A stretch of 7,333 nt of DNA, from assembly GCA_009700155.1 (NCBI GenBank), contig WLMP01000044.1, positions 1 to 7,333 of the forward strand, in the 5' to 3' direction. A model generated the notes under the pieces. It was not told the DNA's origin, did no database searches, and saw nothing but the letters and a program-made list of their open reading frames with translations. This DNA comes from Actinomycetota bacterium. GTDB taxonomy: Bacteria; Actinomycetota; Actinomycetes; Nanopelagicales; Nanopelagicaceae. The position numbers were made by a program, and so were the translations under genes. This document shows positions 1-6,244 of this stretch, one piece after another; the stretch's first letter is position 1; each line of letters begins with the position of its first letter.

Positions 1-834
1 TGGAAAGTGCCAACTGGTGTGAGTATCACTGAGGCAGGTGAAGCGGCTGCAAATGAAAGATTTAAGCATTTCCAAAAAAATGGTTTAGATAATTATGATG
101 AAGCTAGAAATCTTGCTGGCATAGATGGCACAAGTAAAATGAGTGCGCACCTAACCTGGGGTGAAATACATCCTAGAACTTTGCTTGCCCCACTTGGCCA
201 AAGTAAGGCGCATGAAGTATTTCGTAAAGAGATTGCTTGGCGAGAGTTTTATGCCGATGTTTTGTTTAATAATCCGCACACTGAAACTGATTACTACGCA
301 CCTCAATTTGCAAAAATGAGATATGACAAGCCAGGCAAACAATTTAAAGCGTGGTGTGAAGGAAATACTGGATATCCATTTGTTGATGCTGCGATGCGCC
401 AATTGCTAGCCGAAGGGTGGATGCACAATCGAACAAGAATGGTGGTTGCCTCGTTTTTAGTTAAAGATTTGCATCTAGAGTGGCAACTAGGAGAAAGATT
501 TTTTAGAGAGCACCTAGTTGATTACGATGTTGCTTCAAATGCCCATGGTTGGCAGTGGACTGCAGGCTGCGGCACAGATGCCTCTCCTTACTACCGCGTC
601 TTTAATCCAGTTGAACAAGGAAAGAGATTTGATGAAAATGGAGATTATGTTCGCAAATATGTTCCAGAGTTAGCACACTTAAATGGAATTGAAATTCATG
701 AACCTTGGGATGTTTTAGATGGGTATTTAAAGGATTACCCGCAACCTATTGTTAATCATGCAACTGAAAGATTGGAGTCACTTGCTCGCCTTGATGAGAT
801 CAAAGCAAGCAAGCCACTACCACCAACTAAATAA
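1..834 (+). CDS. phr: Deoxyribodipyrimidine photolyase (class I CPD photolyase), C-terminal FAD-binding part, 5' truncated
   Basis: This flavoenzyme repairs UV-induced cyclobutane pyrimidine dimers with blue light. Only the helical FAD-binding/catalytic half is present. The reading frame is open from base 1 (W-K-V-P-T), so the N-terminal antenna domain lies outside the window, and the GTG at 7 is not the real start. Counting from the codon at 7, the hallmarks are IAWREFY (75-81, Trp78 being the substrate-contacting Trp of the family), TGYPFVDAAMRQL (121-133), GWMHNRTRM (137-145), ASFLVKDL (148-155), EWQLGERFF (158-166), GWQWTAG (181-187), GTDASPYYRVFNP (189-201) and the terminal DYPQPIV. All match E. 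coli PhrB closely. Trp182 and Trp159 correspond to E. coli Trp382 and Trp359, but the third triad position (Trp306) aligns with Tyr106. The TAA stop directly abuts the stop of the opposite-strand homospermidine synthase gene. A cryptochrome of the same superfamily is possible, but the repair-type motifs favour photolyase. Confidence 0.93.
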   Translation, partial: WKVPTGVSITEAGEAAANERFKHFQKNGLDNYDEARNLAGIDGTSKMSAHLTWGEIHPRTLLAPLGQSKAHEVFRKEIAWREFYADVLFNNPHTETDYYAPQFAKMRYDKPGKQFKAWCEGNTGYPFVDAAMRQLLAEGWMHNRTRMVVASFLVKDLHLEWQLGERFFREHLVDYDVASNAHGWQWTAGCGTDASPYYRVFNPVEQGKRFDENGDYVRKYVPELAHLNGIEIHEPWDVLDGYLKDYPQPIVNHATERLESLARLDEIKASKPLPPTK

Positions 835-2268
835 CTAGACTAAGAAGTTACTAAACTGCCAAGGATCTTCTTCATCATATTTTCTATTATTCCAACCTTT
901 AAATAAATCATTGCGATGCATTAGTGGATCCCAGTTAGATGCTTCTGAGTGATAACCGCCCCAATACTTTTCTGCATAAGCTAAGACTTCACGCCATGGC
1001 AGATCATCTGGCACACGGTAACCAGCAGTTGGATTAGCCATTGCCCAGGCAACAGCGGCATAAACTGCACTAGCAACCTGCACTGTAGTTGCAGATTGTT
1101 TTGGAACTAGTTTTCTAGAGTCATGGATATTTAATAATGATCCAGTCCACCAAGATTTATATGGATGTCCCATAAGCAAAACTCCTAGGCGATCATCGCC
1201 ATCGATAATCTCTTCATTCATAATTCTTTGGTTTGGCGTTAAATCCCATTGCTTCATCTCTAACTCATGCATTGAAGCTACTGCCGCATCTGTTGGACAG
1301 TAGGCGTAGTGAACTGTTGGACGATAAACAGCTTTGCTGCCATCCCAAACAGTTAAGTGATCACTAATTGTGAATGCTTCACCATGTCTAATAACCATGC
1401 CAGTAGTTTCCATATTAGGAACCCAGGATCTAACCCAAGTTTTCGCACCAGGTTGGGCTATGCATATTTGATTTTTTGGACCATCTGGATGTTGATAAGC
1501 ATTAATAGGCAGAGTTTTCTCATGTGTTCCCCAACCTAATTCAGCAGGTGCTATTCCTTCTTCATAGAAACCTTCAACAGACCAGGTGTTAACAAACTCA
1601 TTAACCTGCTTTGGTTTATCAGAAATTTGAGTATCTCGCTCTGCAATATGAATAACTTTTACATTTAATTTTTGTGCAAGAGTTGGGAAATTTTCAGCAG
1701 TTAGCGCATCCTCTACGCCAGCTAATGCTTTGCCATCTTTAATAGCCCTAGTTGCAATATCAAATAGCGCTTTCTTGGTTAAGTGTGAAACTAGACCAGG
1801 ATTTGCACCATGCTCAACTATTGCAGTTGGCCCTTTGCCACCCCAAGTATCAGTAAGTTTACGAAGCTTCATGTGGCGCCAGTAAAGTGTTCGCTCAGTT
1901 GGATTCCTAGTTGCACCTGCAGCGTATGGATCCCACTCTTCAATCGATGTATTTAAATAAATAACACCATGATCATGTGCCCAACCAACAATTGCATTTG
2001 CATCGATATTCCATGCTAAATCTAATAAAAAATCACCTGCAGATAAGTATTTTGATAAAAATTGATCCATGTTTTCGCGGGTCAATTGATCTTGCACATA
2101 TGTTGCTCCAGCTGCAATTGCATCTGAAACTCGTCCTCGGTTATCACGCATATCCGCTATCGTGATCTGTTTGGCATCTACTAGATGCTCAATTAAAAGT
2201 GGTAGTACACATTGCGATACTGAACCTGCACCTAAAACCAGAACTCGATTTTGGAAACGTGCTGCCAA
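835..2268 (-). CDS. hss: Homospermidine synthase (saccharopine dehydrogenase-fold, Blastochloris type)
   Basis: The predicted enzyme makes sym-homospermidine from putrescine (or putrescine plus spermidine), using NAD as a recycled cofactor, in the cytosol. The 477-residue length equals that of the Blastochloris viridis enzyme as I recall it. A Rossmann motif lies at the N-terminus (VLVLGAGSVSQ, 9-19). HGANPGLVSHL (153-163) is the conserved dehydrogenase-fold loop. Glu210, Trp229 (VNTWS) and Glu237 fall at the numbers I remember for active-site residues of the B. viridis protein, where the Trp makes the cation-pi contact to substrate. The start is TTG: a TAA stop lies directly before it in frame, and a strong GGAGG (2275-2279) sits 6 nt upstream. 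The gene follows the diguanylate cyclase on the same strand after 63 bp and may share its transcript. Its TAG stop touches the photolyase stop. The family is firm; the substrate is inferred from homology. Confidence 0.86.
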   Translation of the reverse strand: MAARFQNRVLVLGAGSVSQCVLPLLIEHLVDAKQITIADMRDNRGRVSDAIAAGATYVQDQLTRENMDQFLSKYLSAGDFLLDLAWNIDANAIVGWAHDHGVIYLNTSIEEWDPYAAGATRNPTERTLYWRHMKLRKLTDTWGGKGPTAIVEHGANPGLVSHLTKKALFDIATRAIKDGKALAGVEDALTAENFPTLAQKLNVKVIHIAERDTQISDKPKQVNEFVNTWSVEGFYEEGIAPAELGWGTHEKTLPINAYQHPDGPKNQICIAQPGAKTWVRSWVPNMETTGMVIRHGEAFTISDHLTVWDGSKAVYRPTVHYAYCPTDAAVASMHELEMKQWDLTPNQRIMNEEIIDGDDRLGVLLMGHPYKSWWTGSLLNIHDSRKLVPKQSATTVQVASAVYAAVAWAMANPTAGYRVPDDLPWREVLAYAEKYWGGYHSEASNWDPLMHRNDLFKGWNNRKYDEEDPWQFSNFLV

Positions 2269-2274
2269 TTAGGA

Positions 2275-2279
2275 CCTCC
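2275..2279 (-). promoter_or_regulatory. Shine-Dalgarno GGAGG fixing the TTG start of homospermidine synthase
   Basis: On the minus strand GGAGG is followed by six bases and then TTG (2268-2266). An in-frame TAA at 2271-2269 rules out any earlier start. The ATG at 2281-2279 overlaps this site but is out of frame with the enzyme. Confidence 0.8.
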
Positions 2280-2288
2280 ATTTTCTGC

Positions 2289-2303
2289 GCTAAACCTTTT
2301 AGC
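2289..2303 (-). other. Small perfect hairpin/palindrome between diguanylate cyclase and homospermidine synthase
   Basis: On the minus strand GCTAAA-AGG-TTTAGC forms a 6-bp stem with a 3-nt loop inside the 63-bp gap, 10 nt before the GGAGG of the homospermidine synthase gene. No U-tract follows it on the minus strand, so it does not look like a standard intrinsic terminator. It could be a leader hairpin, an RNA-processing site or a small operator. A chance palindrome in AT-rich DNA is also possible. Confidence 0.3.
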
Positions 2304-2331
2304 CAGTGAAGATTAACCTATTTTTTTCCTA

Positions 2332-3717
2332 TCAAGCACGCCATGGCAGGCAGCCACTTTTATTTCGCTTAGCTTCATACATCGCCGAATCTGCTCGCCG
2401 CAATGACTCAGCCACATCTGATGCTTCAGCAATTGGCGCAAAGCCAATACTGACATCGATTTTCTCTTGATGATGAGCAAGTGAGATTGGGTAGCTAAGT
2501 GTGGCTCGAATAGCCAAGGCTAATTCACTTGCCTCTTGCTCAGAGATTTTGGCGATTACGCCGAATTCATCTCCACCTAATCTTGCGATCTGGGCGTTTG
2601 CGGGCAGTGCCCTAGCAAATCTAATCGCCACCTGCTTTAGTAGCTGATCACCTGCCTCATGGCCATGTGTGTCATTAATTCTTTTAAATCCATTTAGATC
2701 TAGTAGAAAGATAAAACCAGAATCTAATTTATCAAGTTCGGATAGAAAATTTCTTCTATTTGATAATCCAGTTAACTCATCAGTTCGTGCCAAAATTCTT
2801 TCAGTACCAGCAGTATTAGCCTCAGAGAGTGCAAAACTCATTCTAATAAATGCTAGAGCAATAGTGATAAATCCAGGTAGCAATATAAAGCTTGGAAAGT
2901 AACCAGGTTTTAATGCTGCAATTCCAAGTAAGCAACTACTTGCAATTAGCGAAATAGTGGCACTATATGATGATATTTTCTCTGAAAACTTACTTTGTTC
3001 ACCATCATAAGATAAGGAAAGAGAAATAAGTAGCAGTCCTGCTATCCAGCCATCATCTGTTATTGATCCAAATGAGTAGGTAGCATTTAAAGAGGACCAG
3101 ATAAAAAATAAATCTGATAATGAAAATAGTAATAATCCACTACAAAGAAGTAAGGATCTAATACCAATTGGACTAAGCAGTGCGTATACGAGTGCAATTG
3201 CTAGTATCACAATGTCACCGACTGGATAGAGAACCGATACAAAAACTGAAAAAGCACTTCCTTCAAATCCAACCATTGCTGGATTAAGTAAGAAGGCAGT
3301 TAACACCCCAGTTAATCCAAAGGTAATGATGGTGGTATCTAACAATTCAAGTGCTTTGATTTTAAATCTTTGAGTAAAGCCTCTAATTACTGCAAAGAAA
3401 ATCAACGGATAGAAAATCGAATAAGAAAGTTCAGAAAACCACTTAGGTGTTTGAGATGAAAAGAAAGAGTCCCAGGTAGATAAAAATGAACCAATGGTCC
3501 AAATAAGGCCAGCACTTCCCATTGCAACTGCTGAGAATTTATCTGCTAATACCGGGGCATTAAATGCAATAGCTGAGGCGAGTAGGCCAACTAGGTTAAA
3601 GAGTATTAAATCAATGAAAACATTTGGGTCAGGAAAGGCTAATCTTAAAATTAGGTGGGAAAAAAGTAGAAAGGTAGTAATCCACTTTAAAATAGAGTAT
3701 CTTTTTCTGGTATTCAC
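2332..3717 (-). CDS. Multi-pass membrane diguanylate cyclase (GGDEF domain)
   Basis: The protein is predicted to make cyclic di-GMP from two GTP at the cytoplasmic membrane. The 461 residues split into a hydrophobic N-terminal part (about 10-296) with roughly ten candidate membrane segments, and a C-terminal GGDEF domain (about 308-455). The N-terminal part includes YPVGDIV (164-170) and SDLFF (201-205), a pattern I associate with actinobacterial membrane GGDEF/EAL proteins. Catalytic features are intact: DELTGLSNRR (313-322), metal-site Asp340 in LLDLNGFKRIND, and GGDEF (381-385). The inhibitory I-site RxxD expected just before GGDEF is absent (Pro372 and Ala375 instead), so product inhibition by that route is unlikely. 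No EAL or HD-GYP domain is present. The start is GTG; a stop lies four codons upstream and no Shine-Dalgarno is visible, which suits a leaderless mRNA. The gene is divergent from the Rieske-like gene. The ligand sensed by the membrane part is unknown. Confidence 0.9.
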   Translation of the reverse strand: MNTRKRYSILKWITTFLLFSHLILRLAFPDPNVFIDLILFNLVGLLASAIAFNAPVLADKFSAVAMGSAGLIWTIGSFLSTWDSFFSSQTPKWFSELSYSIFYPLIFFAVIRGFTQRFKIKALELLDTTIITFGLTGVLTAFLLNPAMVGFEGSAFSVFVSVLYPVGDIVILAIALVYALLSPIGIRSLLLCSGLLLFSLSDLFFIWSSLNATYSFGSITDDGWIAGLLLISLSLSYDGEQSKFSEKISSYSATISLIASSCLLGIAALKPGYFPSFILLPGFITIALAFIRMSFALSEANTAGTERILARTDELTGLSNRRNFLSELDKLDSGFIFLLDLNGFKRINDTHGHEAGDQLLKQVAIRFARALPANAQIARLGGDEFGVIAKISEQEASELALAIRATLSYPISLAHHQEKIDVSIGFAPIAEASDVAESLRRADSAMYEAKRNKSGCLPWRA

Positions 3718-3719
3718 TT

Positions 3720-3740
3720 TTGAATTTTAAAATAATTCAA
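3720..3740. promoter_or_regulatory. Palindromic divergent promoter/operator candidate
   Basis: TTGAATT (3720-3726) and AATTCAA (3734-3740) form 7-bp inverted arms around a 7-nt centre. Inside, the perfect 10-bp palindrome ATTTTAAAAT (3724-3733) reads TAAAAT, a -10-like hexamer, on both strands. On the minus strand TAAAAT ends 6 nt before the GTG start of the diguanylate cyclase, which would place transcription initiation at or next to that codon. On the plus strand it lies upstream of the Rieske-like gene. Convincing -35 boxes were not seen on either strand. The promoter role is inferred from position and sequence only. Confidence 0.42.
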
Positions 3741-3759
3741 GTGCTAAAAGTAGGGGATC

Positions 3760-3763
3760 GGGA
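3760..3763 (+). promoter_or_regulatory. Likely ribosome binding site of the Rieske-like gene
   Basis: GGGA lies 8 nt before the GTG at 3772; a second purine block, AGGGGA (3752-3757), is 14 nt away. A TAA immediately before the GTG (3769-3771) excludes an earlier in-frame start, so the GTG is the first usable start, and the Tat motif begins a few codons after it. Confidence 0.5.
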
Positions 3764-3771
3764 AAATTTAA

Positions 3772-4191
3772 GTGGACGCACTCACCAGAAGAAGCTTTAT
3801 CTGCGGTGGTGCCGCCTTGGCCGCTATGGCTACCATGCCAGCGGTTGCAGCAACTGGAGTTAAAACCCTAAAAAACGGTAAAACAACTGTTGACTTAGTT
3901 GCAAATAAAGTATTAGCCCAAGTTGGAGGAGCATTGGAACTACCAATTAAAAAGTACGGCAAGGTTGCAGTGGTTAGAACTTCAAAGGGAGTTAAGGGAT
4001 TTTCAGTAATAAATCTTGCCTGCCCTCACGCCTTTGTTACTGTTAAAAGATCTGGTAATGGCTGGGTATGTAGTCCACCAGGACATGGATCTGAGTTTTT
4101 ATTAAATGGTAAGTTAAAAGTTCCACCAGCAACTACTGATCTTAAAGCTATTAAATTTACCGCTAACAGCAAACTTTTAACTATAAATTAA
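3772..4191 (+). CDS. Tat-exported Rieske-type iron-sulfur protein with atypical cluster motif
   Basis: This small (139 aa) predicted extracytoplasmic redox protein opens with a twin-arginine signal (TRRSFICGG, 5-13, then an Ala-rich stretch). Likely cleavage is after PAVA (23-26). The rest resembles actinobacterial Tat-Rieske proteins in layout: FSVINLACPHAFVTV (77-91), then WVCSPPGHGSEF (98-109), then PPATTDL (118-124). Candidate [2Fe-2S] ligands are Cys84, His86, Cys100 and His105. The spacing is C-x-H-x13-C-x4-H, whereas the usual second motif is C-x-x-H, and both disulfide cysteines of the bc1/b6f type are missing. The cluster may therefore be altered or absent. No cytochrome b or other partner gene is nearby. 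It is divergent from the diguanylate cyclase and ends 2 bp from the SDR stop. Fold assignment is fairly sure; function and cluster content are not. Confidence 0.72.
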   Translation: MDALTRRSFICGGAALAAMATMPAVAATGVKTLKNGKTTVDLVANKVLAQVGGALELPIKKYGKVAVVRTSKGVKGFSVINLACPHAFVTVKRSGNGWVCSPPGHGSEFLLNGKLKVPPATTDLKAIKFTANSKLLTIN

Positions 4192-4193
4192 AA

Positions 4194-4961
4194 TTATCTC
4201 TGCTTTTTTCTTACACTAATTCCAATTTTTCTAACTAGTGGCCTTGGTGCATATTGAGCAATAATTGCTAAAGTTTTATACTGAAATCCTGGAACTGAAA
4301 TAGCTTTATTTTTTTGAGCATCATTCCAAGATTTTGCTACTAACTTATTAGCATCTAACCACATAAAATTTGGTAATCCAGTCATGCGCATTTTACCTCG
4401 CTGATGAAACTCAGTTCTGGTAAAGCCAGGGCAAAGGGCTGATACTTTAACTTTTGTACCCTTTAATTCATTATTTAAGTACTCTGAAAAAACTGTTAAA
4501 TAAGATTTAGCTGAGCTATATGTACCACCGGCAATCCAACTAGCAATACTGCTCACATTTACGATGACTCCACTATTTCTCTTAACCATATGCGGAAGTA
4601 CAGCGTGGGTAAGTCTCATAGGGGCAGTTACTAAGACATCTAATAGCTCTTGCTCTCGTTTAAGATCAGAATCTAAAAAACTATCTTTTATGCCAAAGCC
4701 TGCATTATTGATTAAAACTTCAATGGGCTTAGATGCATTAGCTAAACGCTTTTCTACTTTTGCAAGTTGAACGGGCTTAGTTAAATCTGCTTTTATCGTT
4801 TCAACCTTAATTTTGTATGACTTTTTTAGTTTATTTGCAAAAGTGTTTAATCTAGGTAGATCTCTTGCCACTAAAACTAGATCAAAGCCTGCCTTTGCTA
4901 ATAATTCTGTATACGCAGCGCCAATACCTGCAGTTGCTCCAGTAACAAGGGCAGTTGCCAT
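4194..4961 (-). CDS. Classical short-chain dehydrogenase/reductase (SDR)
   Basis: This 255-residue NAD(P)-dependent oxidoreductase has an unknown substrate. Motifs are all present: the TGATAGIG cofactor loop (7-14), ADLT (58-61), NNAG (85-88), NVSS (135-138, catalytic Ser) and YSSAK (148-152, catalytic Tyr148 and Lys152), then LCPGFTRTEF (176-185). Ser138 to Tyr148 is 10 residues, the short loop I recall from mycobacterial-type SDRs of the DltE-like group. Arg33 after the second strand (VLVARD) favours NADP over NAD. The C-terminal tail is basic (RKKQR). Its ATG shares one base with the upstream gene's TAA (TAATG at 4963-4959 on the minus strand), so it is almost certainly co-transcribed and translationally coupled with the saccharopine dehydrogenase-like gene. 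No terminator is visible in the 2-bp gap to the convergent Rieske-like gene. Confidence 0.92.
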   Translation of the reverse strand: MATALVTGATAGIGAAYTELLAKAGFDLVLVARDLPRLNTFANKLKKSYKIKVETIKADLTKPVQLAKVEKRLANASKPIEVLINNAGFGIKDSFLDSDLKREQELLDVLVTAPMRLTHAVLPHMVKRNSGVIVNVSSIASWIAGGTYSSAKSYLTVFSEYLNNELKGTKVKVSALCPGFTRTEFHQRGKMRMTGLPNFMWLDANKLVAKSWNDAQKNKAISVPGFQYKTLAIIAQYAPRPLVRKIGISVRKKQR

Positions 4962-6187
4962 TACTTCACAATCCCTGAAGCATCCTCATCTCGAATATGC
5001 CATGAGGTTCCATACTCTTCAAGTAAATCTAAAAATGGTTTTGATTCAAACCACTCTGGTCCATTGACTCCTTGTGGCTTCCAAATTCCTTTGTGTACTA
5101 ACTCGAGTGCGATAACTGGATTAATTGCAGTTTGCCAAACTACAGCTTGATCACCAAACTCCTTCATTGACCAGGCGTTATCAACAACATTGTAGATATA
5201 AACAGCTTTTGGATTACCTTCTTTATCCAATCCCTTAACTAGGGCTCCGGCACAGGTTTTTCCACGCATACGCTCACCAAGTGTTCCAGGATCTGGCAGT
5301 GATGCTGTTAGAAGATCTCGCGGTGAAACAGATACGCCTTGAACCTCAACAGTTTCTTTTCTATCCATTCCTAACATATTAATTGTCTTTAAAATTGTAA
5401 TGAACTCAGCACCCAAGCCGTACTTGAAGTTAACTTTTTTGGCATCAATTTTTTGAGGAATTAAAACCACCTCTTCGTGCTCAACATTTACACATTCAAC
5501 CGGACCAATACCCTCTGGGAAATCAAAGATTTCAAGCTCTGAAAATGGAGTAGTCGTATACCAACCACGGCCATCTTCCCAAACTAAAGGTGGATTTAAG
5601 CACTCCTCAATTGTTGTCCAGATAGAAAAAGATGGGGCAAAGTCATAACCTTCAACTCTTAAATTTGAACCATCCAAAATCGTGCAAGAATCAATACGAC
5701 TAAATAGATGCTCACTTGCATACTTAGCAAAAATATCACTCATCCCAGGCTCTACGCCCATTCCAATCAACGCAAAGATTTTTCTTTCATCCCAGTTAAA
5801 ATCTCTAGCAAACTGTTCATCACCTAACTTAACTCCAGTTTCGGTATATGGATAGTGTGGGTGTTTACGTGATAATGACATTGCCATATCAACGTAATTT
5901 GTATTCTCAATTTCACAAGCTAAAAAGATCGGCATTACAAATCTAGGATCCACAGCGTTAATTACTACATCTGGGTCAGCTTTTCGGATTAATTCTCTAA
6001 CATCTTCTAGCTCGGCAGCATTTACCATCGCAGCAGAAAAACGAGGATCTTTTACGCGCGCTACAGCTTCTTCAGCTCTTGCAAGTGTGCGGTCGGCAAT
6101 CACCATTGATTCGATAAATGATCTACGCGATGCGATATTAGCTATCGCCCTACCAACTCCACCGGCACCTATAACTAGGGCCTTCAT
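4961..6187 (-). CDS. Saccharopine/carboxynorspermidine dehydrogenase-like oxidoreductase
   Basis: This cytosolic NAD(P)-dependent enzyme belongs to the Lys9/saccharopine dehydrogenase family. The chosen ATG gives 408 residues. A TTG at 6202 would add five, but GGAG (6197-6200) is placed to serve the ATG, 9 nt away, and would itself overlap the TTG-initiated reading. The Rossmann motif is VIGAGGVG (5-12). GMGVEPGMSDIFAKY (142-156) is the dehydrogenase-fold loop. ELEIFDFPEG (217-226), SLPDPGTL (296-303), KTCAGALVKG (310-319) and the C-terminal TSWHI follow, in the same order as in Vibrio carboxynorspermidine dehydrogenase (about 414 aa, from memory). A true saccharopine enzyme or an unassigned diamine/amino-acid dehydrogenase is also possible. 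No decarboxylase partner (nspC-like) lies in the window. It heads a two-gene operon with the SDR and has its own promoter. Confidence 0.88.
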   Translation of the reverse strand: MKALVIGAGGVGRAIANIASRRSFIESMVIADRTLARAEEAVARVKDPRFSAAMVNAAELEDVRELIRKADPDVVINAVDPRFVMPIFLACEIENTNYVDMAMSLSRKHPHYPYTETGVKLGDEQFARDFNWDERKIFALIGMGVEPGMSDIFAKYASEHLFSRIDSCTILDGSNLRVEGYDFAPSFSIWTTIEECLNPPLVWEDGRGWYTTTPFSELEIFDFPEGIGPVECVNVEHEEVVLIPQKIDAKKVNFKYGLGAEFITILKTINMLGMDRKETVEVQGVSVSPRDLLTASLPDPGTLGERMRGKTCAGALVKGLDKEGNPKAVYIYNVVDNAWSMKEFGDQAVVWQTAINPVIALELVHKGIWKPQGVNGPEWFESKPFLDLLEEYGTSWHIRDEDASGIVK

Positions 6188-6196
6188 GACATTCAA

Positions 6197-6200
6197 CTCC
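6197..6200 (-). promoter_or_regulatory. Shine-Dalgarno GGAG selecting the ATG at 6187
   Basis: On the minus strand GGAG precedes ATG (6187-6185) by 9 nt. It overlaps the alternative in-frame TTG at 6202-6200, so it cannot serve that codon. The Rossmann motif also starts right after the ATG, as is normal for the family. Confidence 0.6.
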
Positions 6201-6215
6201 AAACGAATTATTGTT

Positions 6216-6244
6216 AGTCTATCGCAGCGTTAATTTAAAGACAA
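6216..6244 (-). promoter_or_regulatory. Sigma70-type promoter of the saccharopine dehydrogenase-like/SDR operon
   Basis: On the minus strand a -35 TTGTCT (6244-6239) and a -10 TAGACT (6221-6216) are separated by exactly 17 bp. Each hexamer matches the consensus at four of six positions. Initiation would fall near 6209, giving a short leader of about 20 nt that contains the GGAG site. The -35 overlaps the tandem repeat at 6241-6261. Confidence 0.5.

Noticed and set aside
151..402. 83-codon open frame on the minus strand inside the photolyase gene
   Set aside because: It lies wholly within a clearly conserved coding region on the other strand, and its peptide shows no family pattern.
2320..2327. 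A-then-T7 run after the cyclase gene as a terminator tract
   Set aside because: The T-run is on the plus strand, whereas the cyclase is transcribed from the minus strand, and no GC-rich hairpin precedes it in the plus direction.
3494..3730. 78-codon plus-strand frame opposite the start of the diguanylate cyclase
   Set aside because: It is a shadow of the membrane-protein coding strand. Its product has no recognisable features and it ends in the divergent promoter region.
3768..3962. 64-codon minus-strand frame opposite the Tat signal of the Rieske-like gene
   Set aside because: The plus-strand product has a coherent Tat signal and Rieske-like motifs, whereas this frame gives only a low-complexity Ala-rich peptide.
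4961..6187. Firm assignment as lysine-pathway saccharopine dehydrogenase
   Set aside because: No lysine-pathway genes are nearby, and the C-terminal motifs resemble carboxynorspermidine dehydrogenase at least as well. Only a family-level call is supported.
6188..6202. Alternative TTG start adding five residues to the saccharopine dehydrogenase-like protein
   Set aside because: The only good Shine-Dalgarno overlaps this TTG and is spaced for the downstream ATG.
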